NCBI GenBank assembly: GCA_043228905.1
Contig: JBHGNT010000004.1
Coordinates: 16,058,001 to 16,122,000, forward strand
Source of the DNA: Azolla caroliniana
Lineage: Eukaryota > Polypodiophyta
Direction of reading: 5' to 3'
DNA: 64,000 bases
The notes beneath the pieces were generated by a model, which worked only from the letters and a program-made list of their open reading frames with translations, searched no databases and was not told the DNA's origin. The translations under genes and the position numbers were made by a program. Of the stretch, positions 45,698 through 55,241 are shown in pieces. Position 1 is the stretch's first letter. Every line of letters begins with the position of its first letter.

Positions 45698-48325
45698 ATG
45701 CATAAATTAATATCTTTAAAACATATTTCTGTATCGTCTGTATCGCCAAAACAACGGAAACGAGTACAGATATCGAAACAGTCTGAGCCTCCTTCGTGCC
45801 CTGGATCGCCCAAACTCTGTTTTTCTGATTTTCATCGCTACAGAAACTGTGCAGATCTGCAACTGTCATCGACAAGTGATTCAGAACAAGGAAACACAGA
45901 AGTCATGCCGATTCCTGTATCTGAAGAACTGCGATTGTGGCTTCATGAGAGAAACTTACAAGGTTTCATCAAAATAGCAGAAGCGGAACCTCATCCGCAG
46001 GCGGAAGAATTGGTACAACAAATAGACATCACCAAAATCACAACAAAGAAAATACGAAATGCATTACAGATGCCAAGAGGAGGTTTTGAGGCAGTTAAAA
46101 AACCTTCATCAGAAGCACTCCAATCGTATTTCGGGGAATACTCACCCTCGGCAAAAGCATATCAGACTTATGGAGGTCGGGATGAGTTTTTTCATGAAGT
46201 GGCGAGGTTTTTACTAGAGGTGGGATTTGTCAGTCCTCGTTTTTATTGTATGCCGAAAAAAAGGGTTGGGTTTATTATAGCCGCATATGAAAAAGAGGAT
46301 TTCAACTGGCCACTATTGTCGGGGGAAGCTCTGAGAGAGCAGCTACAAGGGGTAAAAACAGGAAAACCGATGAAGCAAATTTTTGGCCGTTGGTTATCAG
46401 TATTGTTTCCGATTCAAGAATCGGAAACTCCTGTTCAGTTAAGAAGACCACCGATAATACAAGCACCACGAAGACACCGACAGCTAGTACATGAAGAATG
46501 GATAGAAGAAGAATCGGCACATGCCGATAATATACAAACAAATATGTCTCAGTCGGAACCACCTAGACCAGAGTATTCCGAAAACAGACAACCAGAAACA
46601 GTTGACAATTTGAGAAACAAGCAACAGCCAACAGAAAATCGACAAAGAACAAGGATTAAACAAAAGGCTAATCGGCAATTCCAACCAGAAAACAGCGAGG
46701 GATCAGCACCAAAAAGGCAACGCACAAATGAAAACTCGAATACGCCTGTGGTAACAGAAGTACTAAAACCAGGAGATGAGAGCATTTCGACACAACCTCA
46801 CCAAGGACAATCTTCAAAAGTAGCCATTCGGGAAGCACATGGATACTTGGATATCCCACCAGCAGCACATGAATTAGCGGCCATTTTGCAGTTCGGAACT
46901 TCATACGAACTGGTTGAATGGTTGGCTAAAAGACTGACAGAAGTATCAGAACGGCTGGCTCAAGAACATAATGACCGAATAATGATACAGAAAGCTTTAC
47001 GAGGAGTGTTGGAACCTCAAGAAAAAGCAGAGATAGAGAAAATAGGCCGGAAAAGAAGTGCACAGCATAGAGGGGAGGCTATTGAAATGCCACCATTACA
47101 TGAAGCACTGGTCGAAATTCATAAAGAATATGAAACGGCACGCAAAGCAGCCAGTGATATGGCTGAAAGATACAAAAGTGTATCAGCATCGGCGGAGGTG
47201 CTGAAACATCAGTTTTGTAACATACAAGCAGAAAATAAAGAACTAAAGGAAAGTCTAAACAAATGGGAAACACAGGCACGGCTTATGGTGTCGGAATCAG
47301 AATGGCAACAGAAATTAGAGGATACTGAGAAAGCACGACAAGCAGAAACAACAAGGGCTAACAATGCAGTATTTCGAACTATAGAATTAGAAAAACAAAT
47401 AGAAACCATTCAGAATGGTCAATACAAAGCTCTCGAAGAAAAAAATCAAGTAATAAACGAATTACAGAAAAATCTAGAAGAAGCTAAGACGGCCAATCAT
47501 ACATATACCGAACAAATTGAAGAATTCGAAAGGTATATAGTGTCACAGGAAAGTCAATTGACAGAAAAACAACAGAGTCTTGAAGAAGTCAACAGAAGAA
47601 TGACGGAACAACAGGAGGAATGGAGTAGAGAGAAATCGGCATTCGAACAACAACTGGACGAAATTCGGAAGATAGCGGAACAAAGACGGCTGGATATATA
47701 TGTAGTCGAATCCAAATTAATGAGAGCTGAAAGTGAGAACCGAACCACTATTACGGATTTACAGAAAGAGTTGCAAACCGCCCAGTACGTCGCAAGCATC
47801 ACTAGGGACAAAGTGCAGCACATCATAGGTAAACATCGAAACCTAGCAAAGAAACTGATCGATGAATCCCTTGCGCAAGGATGGAAGTTATGGACAGCAC
47901 AAGCGGCGGAATTACAGATATTGCGTGCCGACAAAACTAACCGTCAGGTACAAGGTGCAGGTTTTTTTAAAATGGCACAAAAGGATATTGACAATATCCA
48001 AGAGGATATCATGAAAGATATGGATGAAATTGCGGCATTTTACAGAGAAGAAATTCAACGTATTATGCAAGAATTCGACAAAAATGATATAGGCACTTCC
48101 GTCCAGTTGGATAAAATCGAAGCCGAAAGAACCAGCAAGACTCCTGGTATTCAAGCTGCCGGAAGAAGTGAACCAGAGCAGCCAACCGAATCACAACCTG
48201 CTCCGAAGGAGGACTGTGACACAGACGAAGATGAAGAAGAAGATATAGGTGGAATACATCCAAGGCCAGATGAACCTTCGATTTTTGATATTCTGAACGA
48301 TTCGGATGAAGAGCTACAGGAATAG
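45698..48325 (+). CDS. G1c ORF3: accessory coiled-coil protein (875 codons)
   Basis: Intact frame from ATG 45,698 to TAG 48,323-48,325. The basic, Ser-rich N-terminus (about 1-60) precedes a conserved domain (about 70-250). That domain has the motifs LQGFIKIAEAEPHPQAEELV, YFGEYSPSAKAYQTYGGRDE, FFHEVARFLLEVGFVSP, MPKKRVGFIIAAYEKEDFNW and GRWLSVLFPI. A polar, Pro/Gln-rich linker follows (about 250-370), then heptad-rich helices typical of long coiled coils (about 390-730), and an acidic tail (DTDEDEEEDIGG, FDILNDSDEEL). I see no signal peptide or membrane span, so it is not a plain Env. Homologues stand at 9,319-11,736 and 15,040-17,598. I do not recognise the family; a structural, nuclear-targeting or chromatin-docking role is only a guess. 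Confidence 0.85.
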   Translation: MHKLISLKHISVSSVSPKQRKRVQISKQSEPPSCPGSPKLCFSDFHRYRNCADLQLSSTSDSEQGNTEVMPIPVSEELRLWLHERNLQGFIKIAEAEPHPQAEELVQQIDITKITTKKIRNALQMPRGGFEAVKKPSSEALQSYFGEYSPSAKAYQTYGGRDEFFHEVARFLLEVGFVSPRFYCMPKKRVGFIIAAYEKEDFNWPLLSGEALREQLQGVKTGKPMKQIFGRWLSVLFPIQESETPVQLRRPPIIQAPRRHRQLVHEEWIEEESAHADNIQTNMSQSEPPRPEYSENRQPETVDNLRNKQQPTENRQRTRIKQKANRQFQPENSEGSAPKRQRTNENSNTPVVTEVLKPGDESISTQPHQGQSSKVAIREAHGYLDIPPAAHELAAILQFGTSYELVEWLAKRLTEVSERLAQEHNDRIMIQKALRGVLEPQEKAEIEKIGRKRSAQHRGEAIEMPPLHEALVEIHKEYETARKAASDMAERYKSVSASAEVLKHQFCNIQAENKELKESLNKWETQARLMVSESEWQQKLEDTEKARQAETTRANNAVFRTIELEKQIETIQNGQYKALEEKNQVINELQKNLEEAKTANHTYTEQIEEFERYIVSQESQLTEKQQSLEEVNRRMTEQQEEWSREKSAFEQQLDEIRKIAEQRRLDIYVVESKLMRAESENRTTITDLQKELQTAQYVASITRDKVQHIIGKHRNLAKKLIDESLAQGWKLWTAQAAELQILRADKTNRQVQGAGFFKMAQKDIDNIQEDIMKDMDEIAAFYREEIQRIMQEFDKNDIGTSVQLDKIEAERTSKTPGIQAAGRSEPEQPTESQPAPKEDCDTDEDEEEDIGGIHPRPDEPSIFDILNDSDEELQE

Positions 48326-48352
48326 GCGTGGGTTCGCCGGACAAGGTCCTGG

Positions 48353-48367
48353 CCCACGTGCGTGCCA
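48353..48367 (+). other. 3' internal end of G1c, not a polypurine tract
   Basis: CCCACGTGCGTGCCA plus AG precede the 3' LTR. It resembles a tRNA 3' end, and its last nine bases complement the core of the G1c primer site (TGGCACGC). Compare 14,989-15,005. Confidence 0.6.
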
Positions 48368-48369
48368 AG

Positions 48370-48825
48370 TGTTACCCGGACCCGGACAGTCAGTTTTACC
48401 GAACAGGTGGGAAAGCGTCGAAAAACAGAGTCGGTTCGGATCGACTGTTCGGATCAATGACTCAGCAGTAAAACGAAGAGAACTAAGTTAGTTAGATAAT
48501 TTTGTAAATCTTGTTAGAGAGTAGGAATAGTTCTTGATGAGAAAAGACCTTCGGTATACCTATAAAAGGGAACCAAAGGCATTGTAAGAGAGGTCGTTTT
48601 ATTTAGTAATATAAGTTTAAGTTAGGAATATCTGGTACGAATTCTGTGTGTCTCTGTTGTCTATGATCTTAAGTGCAAGCTTCCTAATTTATAGCTAAAT
48701 AACGATCACGATAATTACCGATTAATATAGCAATTCCGTTCGTAAAACACAATTCCTTGTTAGAACGTTGAGTAGCGACGTTCACTCTTCTGTATCGGTA
48801 GTAGTTAGTAATTAGCCGATTAACA
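48370..48825 (+). repeat. 3' LTR of G1c
   Basis: 456 bp, matching 39,480-39,935 base for base. Followed by the TSD CTGTG at 48,826-48,830. Confidence 0.96.
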
Positions 48826-48830
48826 CTGTG

Positions 48831-50387
48831 GTCATCTATGAACGTCACGAAGTACTGCGATCCTGCATGTGACTTTGTGTCCACTTGACACACATCAGTA
48901 TGCACCAACTCCAGTGGTGCAATACGTCTCATCGGTGGCCTTGGTCGGAAGGGGGTCCAGTTTTGCTTACCGTCCAGACAATCAGTGCACTTCTCCAAGT
49001 GCACATTCTTCACTAGAATGAGGTTGTCGTCTGCAAGCCTCTTCATCCCCTTCTCGCTCATGTGACACAACCTCTTGTGCCACAACTCACTGGCAGTGTC
49101 GGATGCCACGTTCACTTCCTCCGGACATAACCGGGCATTCATCAGGTACAACGTGTTGACCTTACGGGCTCGAGCCACAATCAGGCTCCCCTTGCTGAAC
49201 TTCATAACACCATTCCGGATGCTACCCGCGTAGCCTTCATCATCTAGCCGACCGGTTGATATCAGGTTCAGACGAACCTTCGGAACGTGTCTGACATCCT
49301 TTAGCAGCATCTTGCAGCCGGTTGGTGTTGTCAACCACACGTCTCCTATGCCGACAATTCGGCATGTACCTTCATTCCCCATTCGAACACAGCCGTGATC
49401 AATGGCTGAGTAGGATGAGAAGCATTTCCGGTCCGGGGTAAGGTGGAATGACGCTTCGGAGTCGACCACCCAGGTTATCTCGTCGCCGGCAAGGTTTAGC
49501 TCACTTTCCTCGGTGATGAGCATCAACTCTTCTTCACTTGCCGCGATTGCCGTCATTCCCTTCCGGTCCGTTCCCCTCCGGTCTTTACCGTTCCGGTCCG
49601 GTGTCCGCTTCGAATCGGTACCGTCGGTTTCCTTGTCTTTCGGGAAATGCCCACAGTTCTTTTGGAAGTGTCCCGGCTTGCCGCAGTAGAAGCAAGTAGG
49701 CCTCCCCCTTGACTTTGACTGTGTCCCCGACTTTTCTCGGTTCTGGGGACTACGATTACTTTGTCTTCCACGTTCCGATTCGGTAAGGAGCGCTTTGGAG
49801 TCGGAGCTCGTATCCTTATCTTTCCGACGTGCCTCCTCATCTAGCAAGCTCGACTTCACTCTTGCTAGGGATAACCGTTTCCCTTCCAGCCCGGCGTTGC
49901 CCAAGGTGACAACCAACGTCTCCCAGCTATCTAGGAGGGAACCGAGCAGGAGTAGTGCTAGTACCTCATCGGCGAGAGGTACCTCCAATGATGTTGCTTG
50001 GTGGATCAGCCCCTCGAAGGCATTCATGTGCTCCGCCATGCTGGAGCCATCTTGGTACCAGAGTCTTACTAGCTTCCGGAATACCGAAACCTGGTTAACA
50101 ACATTTTTGTTTTGAAACATAATGCCGATCTTCTCCCAGAGCTCATGAGCCTTGCTCTCTTCATTGAAGTTGTTGTACAGGCTCATGTCGATGAAGCATT
50201 GTATGTACGCCGTTTTCTTCATGTGCATCACCTCCCATATCGCGGTGTCGATCTTGTCCGGTCTCTTGTCACCGAACTGAACCGGCAACCAAAGATCTTT
50301 AACCACGAGCATGTCCCTCATCTTCGACTTCCACACTGAATAGTTGGAGCCGGTGAGCTTCAACATACCTCCCAACGAATCGTCCAT
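48831..50387 (-). pseudogene. Copia A gag, protease and integrase N-terminus
   Basis: Open from ATG 50,387 (MDDSLGGMLKLTGSNYSVWK) across the whole segment up to G1c. The copia Gag domain is followed by a CCHC knuckle CFYCGKPGHFQKNC. The protease site reads WVVDSEASFHLTP; the usual DSGAS has Gly changed to Glu, which should kill the enzyme. The integrase zinc region is WHKRLCHMSEKG…CTDCLDGKQ, then LVHTDVC with the first catalytic Asp, up to FIDDHS. Its natural continuation is at 39,474. It has no stop in about 519 codons, so it was functional until fairly recently. Confidence 0.85.
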
Positions 50388-50402
50388 TTTCTGTATCGTT
50401 TC

Positions 50403-50414
50403 GCTCTAATACCA
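50403..50414 (-). other. Primer binding site of copia A
   Basis: On the element strand TGGTATTAGAGC, one base from the initiator-Met complement, three bases from the LTR. Confidence 0.85.
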
Positions 50415-50417
50415 CTT

Positions 50418-51198
50418 TGACAAGAACTGCACGCTCCCTATGCGCAACGCTCGGCCACAACCGAGCTTAGAATCATACACAGAAAACGGGAAATGAAACA
50501 CACGACTCAAAGGCGAAAAGAGCACACAGGATGTTTAACGTGGAAAACCCTCAGAGGGAAAAACCACGGGAGTCCACAGATTCCAAACTATTAGTATATA
50601 AGAATGTACAATGGTGGAGCACCGAGGCAATAACCTCGAGCTTTCTATCTTCGCCACAGGCGGCGGTTACAACAGAAGCAACAACCTTTTCCTCTCTCTC
50701 TCTCTCTCTTTGTACACAATTACGCGCTCTGATCTTGCACCAACAAGAATGACAACCACAACTATAATAAGTTTGCCCTAAGTCATATTTATACTAATAT
50801 GACTTTTCAGCTATTTACCAATATAGCCTCGATGGACTCTCATAAACATATTTACAAATATATCTCTTCATCCGGTGAGCACTTCTCACCGGGCCTGCAT
50901 TATCCGGCGCTTGCCGGGTACTTGCCATCCGGTTCTCACCGGGTCTTCTGTTTCTGGGTACTCCTCATCTAGTTCTCACCGGGTCTACACCATCCGGCTC
51001 TCCGTAGCCGGGTTCTCCTCATCTGGTTCTCACCAGGTCTGCACCATCCGGCTCTCCGTAGCCGGGTACTCCTCATCCAGTTCTCACCGAGTCTGCACCA
51101 TCTGGCTCTCCATAGCCAGGTACTCGTCGTCCGGTTTCCCTTAGTTTGCTCATCAGCTTAGTTCTTCTCCCTTCCCATCCGGAGGGATCTATCTCCCA
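50418..51198 (-). repeat. 5' LTR of copia A
   Basis: 781 bp. It is 112 bp longer than its partner because a 54-bp unit (TCTCCGTAGCCGGGT… type) is present in three copies, at about 50,950-51,115. Confidence 0.88.
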
Positions 51199-51765
51199 AC
51201 TGTTTTCTTCTACCAATAGCATTGATTGGAGCTCGAAGAAGGAGGGAGATTTCTCCCTTGCTAGAATGGCAGTTCGCATCGTGCCGAACCGTGGTGCTAG
51301 GCTGCCGAGGCATATTTGCACCATCTTATCATCATCGATATTTACTCTTATCGAGCCGAGCGAGTCGCAAAGCTCCTTGATCTTCAAGGTTTATGTCGTG
51401 ATGGACATGTCCCTTTGTTGAGTTTTGTTCAACTCTTGGCGAAGTTGAAGCCTTCTTGCGGTTGTGTTCGCCGTGAAAATCTTTCGTAGATTTTCCCACG
51501 CCTCCTTCGGTGTCTTGGCTTCGCGAATGTAGCCGAGCATGTGATTATGAACACATGTTGCCAAACAATACATCACGTGGCTTGTGGCTTGCTCCCATGT
51601 CGCGTATCCGGGAGCCATTTCGACGGGTCGGTCTTCGTGCGCTCCTTTGATGTAGCTCCAATAGCTTTGTCTGACAAGGTATTGGTGCATCTTGTACTCC
51701 CAAGATGCGAAGTTTTTTCGATCCAACTTCTTGGTAGGGAGAGCGCTCCCCATTTGAGTATTCAT
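51199..51765 (-). pseudogene. Copia B gag, N-terminal part
   Basis: From ATG 51,765: MNTQMGSALPTKKLDRKNFA, SWEYKMHQYLVRQSYWSYIK, REAKTPKEAWENLRKIF, then in another frame (stop near 51,391) IKELCDSLGSIRVNIDDDKM and FFELQSMLLVEEN, where copia A enters. Similar to copia D gag at 31,291. Its C-terminal continuation is at 36,229-36,310. Confidence 0.8.
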
Positions 51766-51906
51766 TATGTCGATTCTTCTTCTTCCTCTCCTTCTTCTCT
51801 CTTCGAATGCGAGCTATGTAGCGAAGCTACGATAGCGATGAGTCGGTTCTTGGTCTTCGGCGTAGGACACAGTGCACGTGGATGGGCTAGATTGAGCTAC
51901 CAAGTC

Positions 51907-51918
51907 GCTGTGATACCA
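51907..51918 (-). other. Primer binding site of copia B
   Basis: On the element strand TGGTATCACAGC, one mismatch to the initiator-Met complement, directly adjoining the LTR. Confidence 0.82.
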
Positions 51919-52310
51919 TGTAAAGAATCAAGAGATGGATTCTGTGTAGCGGAATAGATATGAGTTGTGTGTGTGTATGAGAGAGAGAGAGAGAGTTAGA
52001 GAGACAAGGAGTAAGACACAGAGAATATGCAAGGTAAAAGTATATTAACAAAGGAGAAAGACTCAACATTATATAAGGTGGGAGGAGGGTGCTTTATATA
52101 GTCACCCTCTCTCTTCATTAACTACAAGACTCATGGAGCATGGGGAATGTGAAAGCTCATAAGTTATGTGTCATAGAATATGATTCTATGACTCATACTA
52201 AATGCTAGAATACAAAGTGGTGACATAATGGTGACTCTTGACCGTTGGAGTGTCTATTCACTCTCAAGGTGAGTTCACACACTAGACCAAGTTGAGCTTG
52301 ATTCGCAACA
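51919..52310 (-). repeat. LTR of copia B, with internal sequence on both sides
   Basis: 392 bp, plus-strand TGTAAAGAATC…GATTCGCAACA, including TATATAAGG and TTTATATAG motifs near 52,070-52,100 and a GA microsatellite. Its 3' side adjoins a primer site. Its 5' side adjoins a copia polypurine tract (GAGGGGGCG on the element strand, 52,311-52,328). A 5' LTR should not have a polypurine tract upstream. Confidence 0.78.
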
Positions 52311-52362
52311 CGCCCCCTCAAGCTCAAGTCGGGCCGGTTTCAGACGGTATCCGAAATCCGCC

Positions 52363-54164
52363 ATATTTTCCTTGTCGTAGGTTCACTGGCATAATGTCCT
52401 TTGGCAACCCCACAATGCGCTTCCCGTAAAATGGTGTCTTTTTCATCACTCCAGACCTCTCTCCGCCACATGTCGTTTGCTCCTTTATGATACAGTGTAT
52501 CCTGCACTAGACAAAAGTGTCGGCTTTGCACCACCAACTGTTTAAGAACTGGTGCTTAAGAACTGGTGCATCCCGGTTCATCTCCTTTAGGGGTAGTCTG
52601 GTGCTTAAGAACTGGTGCATATTCATTAGCCATTTGTCCTCGTCCGCAACTATCCCATTCACCGTGGTTTCCACTGTAATTTTAAACAATGCGGCATCCG
52701 AAAATTCATCTTGAACACCTTCACCAGTCTCTCCGGATTCTAACCGGCTCAAGTAATCGGCAACCGCATGTTGTATACCCGGCCGGTGATAGATCTCAAA
52801 TTCAAATTCTTGTAATAATAATGTCCACCGGGCCAAGTTGCTAGTGAGTGATGCCTTCGAGACCAAGTATAAAAGCGTTGAATGGTCGACATGGAATGAA
52901 AACTTGCGGCCCAACAAATAATGTTGGTATTTGGTGACGTTGTATATCATTCCTAGGGATTCTCTTTCCATAGTGGAATAATTTCGCTCTGCCTTTGACA
53001 ACTTCTGGCTAGCGTAGTACATCGGCCGGTACCACTTCGGTTCGGTAAGTTACATGAGTATGTTGCCGATTGCGTCCACGAAGACATGGAACTCTTTTGA
53101 CCAGTCCATGGGTTGTACCACTGGTGCTTGTGACAACATTACCTTCAGTGCGCAATAAGCCTTGTCCTCTTCATCGTCCAATTAAACGGTGTCTAGTGTA
53201 CAACTACGTGTAGTGGCGTGGCGAGATCTGCCAAGTACCGAACCATCTGCCTATGCCACCGGATCTATCCTAAGAACCGGCTTAAAGCCTTGGTGGTCAT
53301 CGACACCAGTGCCTACAAAATAGCCTTGACCTTATCTGGGTCCATGGCAATCCCTTCCTTGCTAACAATATGACCCAACAATGTGCCGTTGGTCACACAT
53401 TTTGCCGGGTCTAAGCTTAACCGGTATCCTCTACACTTTTCCAAGCATAACCTGAGATGGTCAAGGTGTTCCCCTTTCCGGCTATATGCCGCAAAGTCAT
53501 CCAGGAATACCTGCATAAACGCCGATATGAATTCTCCGAATACTTCCATAATAATCCTCTGAAAGGTTGTCGACGCCGTCTTGAGTCCGAACATCATTAC
53601 AACTGCTACAAAGACTCCCCATTCTATCACGAACGTCGTGTTTTCTTGATCATCCGGGTGCAACCTTATTTGGTTATATCCACTGAAACCATCAAGAAAG
53701 CTATAAACCTCGTACCGCATCTAAACCTCTATCCGTAAACGGTAACCGTTGCCGTGTTTAATTTCCGGTAATCCACGCAAACACGGATCTTGCCATTCTT
53801 CTTCGGTACTAGGACGATTGGACTTAGCCAAGTGGCTTTCTTCACCGGCCGGATAAAGTCGACCCGGAGTAGCTTGGCGATTTCATCCTTTACTCCTACA
53901 ACGTAGTTTGGGTTCATCTAATAGCGTCATTGTGCCACCGGCTTAACGTCCTTGCTGAGGTGAATCTAGTGTTGATAGAGTTGGGGGTCAAGTCCCTACA
54001 TATCTTCGTAGGACCAGGCGAATACGTCCCAGAATTCTTTTAATAATGTTATCATTGCCGATTTTTCTTCCGGTGACATATCCTTGGCCACGTGTACCAG
54101 ACGCGCTTCCTCTTCGGTGCCCAAATTTACTTCTTTTAGTTGGGACGCCTTTACTCGTTGGGAT
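52363..54164 (-). pseudogene. G1d RT, RNase H and integrase start
   Basis: On the minus strand: NPNYVVGVKDEIAKLLRVDF, CVDYRKLNTATVTVYG, then (after a small deletion) EVYSFLDGFSGYNQIRLHPD, FVAVVMMFGLKTASTTFQR and FLDDFAAYS. RNase H (53,022-52,700) has MYYASQKLSKAERNYSTMER and ADYLSRLESG. The integrase start reads HFCLVQDTLYHKGANDMWRR and AHCGVAKGHYASE…RKIW. A short direct repeat (GTGCTTAAGAACTGGTGC) near 52,545-52,615 disrupts the RNase H-integrase linker. Many stops. Confidence 0.83.
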
Positions 54165-54792
54165 ACGATTTTCGGCTACGATGTGAAACCGAGTGAGACG
54201 AAGAAACCAAGGATGTGCATCATTGCACATACACTTAGCAAATAAGCCTAAGGCCTAGTGACACTTGAGTTCATATAGAGGGGTGCAAGCAAGGTTTGAA
54301 CCTTGCACCTCTAAGATACAAGATGTTTGCCTTACCACTAGGACAACTATCATATAATGTAGATTTTATGTATTTCCTTTTCATATTCGAATTATAGACG
54401 AAACAACCATAGAAAACCATGTGCACAAAACCATGGTTCTAAACCCATGGATTGTGCATGTCATAAGCAAATCCATGTCCCCAAAACCATGGTTCTAAAC
54501 CCATGGTTTTGTGCATGAAGAGAGCTATAAAAACCCTAGTTGAGCTTGTGTAAAGGGGGGGCTCAATATGTCATATCACCAACATCACTATCATCAATAT
54601 AATTATGTTCATCTTTATCTTCTTCATATTTTTCTATTTCTCAAGTGTACAATCTTTCTTCTTATCAAGTGAACAAATTTCATCCAATCTTACATTGATC
54701 ATCATCTCTTCGATAATTCCGCGAACATCCTCCCTAGTCCAAGACCCCGGTGGTCGCTCAAGTAGCACACACACGCGCGAATCTTCGCGACA
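54165..54792 (+). repeat. 5' LTR of the short element
   Basis: About 628 bp, ACGATTTTCGGCTACG…CGCGACA. It holds a duplicated segment of about 58 bp around AACCATGGTT (54,421-54,515) that is single in the 3' LTR. GCTATAAAAAC near 54,525 is the likely TATA box. Confidence 0.82.
54281..54350 (-). repeat. tRNA-like block in the 5' LTR of the short element
   Basis: On the minus strand TAGTGGTAAGGC (A-box-like) is followed by GCAAGGTTCAAACCTTGC, a perfect T-arm-like hairpin with a B-box match. Repeated at 57,142-57,211 and related to 34,699-34,758. Not a complete tRNA. Confidence 0.6.
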
Positions 54793-54795
54793 TCA

Positions 54796-54815
54796 TTTGG
54801 TGAACCCGACTTGAA
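54796..54815 (+). other. Primer binding site of the short element
   Basis: TTTGGTGAACCCGACTTGAA, the same primer class as G2b and gypsy C. Confidence 0.72.
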
Positions 54816-54836
54816 GAGCAGCAAGGGAGGACGAAG

Positions 54837-55241
54837 ATGGATGGCGAATATCTTATGGAGGCAATGTCAAAAAGGATGATGGAGTTTTTGAGAGAAGGGA
54901 AAAGACGAAATGAAGCCCAACAAGCCATCGATAGGGTAGTCGAGCGAGTGAGCTATTTCAACGGCGCCGAAGTCCAAAGTCTTCTAAAAGTCTACAATGC
55001 GGAGATGGATTCAAGAGGTGTGGACGAAGCTATGAGGTTGGAGTACTTTTGTCGGGTGGTGTCTCAACCAATCTTCAAAGATGTAAAAGAGCTTCTAGAA
55101 GCTCATGATTCATGGGCGACTTTCATGAAGGCTCTATTGGAGGAATATGGCTATGAGAGACTGAAGGGACAAGATCGACGCAACTTCGACCAATGGGTGA
55201 CATCGGCGAAGACCCACCAAGGCGCGACACAAGCATTCTAG
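54837..55241 (+). pseudogene. Gag N-terminal part of the short element
   Basis: MDGEYLMEAMSKRMMEFLRE, YFNGAEVQSLLKVYNAEMDS, FDQWVTSAKTHQG: the G2/C-type Gag N-terminus (134 codons to TAG 55,239). Beyond the stop, in another frame, FERRFSQLSERKQRLVGVDK and VLMFVKSID continue the family pattern for about 100 bases. No knuckle is found. Confidence 0.75.

Larger units (their letters stand above)
39480..48825 (+). mobile_element. Ty3/gypsy element G1c, young and nearly intact
   Basis: 9,346 bp. Both 456-bp LTRs are identical as far as I can compare them, and the TSD CTGTG (39,475-39,479; 48,826-48,830) is perfect. Primer site, a single-frame gag-pol (39,995-45,487) with two in-frame stops, an A37 tract, a TATA-like box and an intact 875-codon ORF3 follow in order. 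Its AT-rich composition contrasts with the GC-rich G1a/G1b, and its proteins differ clearly, so it is a separate subfamily. It is the last arrival of this nest. Confidence 0.96.
36311..51198 (-). mobile_element. Ty1/copia element A, split by G1c
   Basis: LTRs at 36,311-36,979 and 50,418-51,198, initiator-Met primer site, gag-protease-integrase-RT-RNase H and a polypurine tract, all on the minus strand. G1c sits inside integrase at 39,475-48,830 with a perfect TSD. It lies in copia B gag with GTTTT on both sides (36,306-36,310; 51,202-51,206), the right copy set off by three bases. Coding damage is moderate. Confidence 0.9.
36229..52310 (-). mobile_element. Ty1/copia element B, split by copia A
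   Basis: On the minus strand: LTR 51,919-52,310, initiator-Met primer site 51,907-51,918, gag from 51,765. Copia A interrupts gag at LLVEEN. Gag continues at 36,310 (NHVCTRHNEP, HMLYTHSNGGRGRR) and ends at the junction with gypsy C near 36,228. Only about 1.1 kb of B itself survives. Confidence 0.75.

Noticed and set aside
45698-48325. ORF3 as an envelope gene
   Set aside because: No signal peptide, no hydrophobic membrane span and no cleavage motif; the protein is polar and largely coiled coil.
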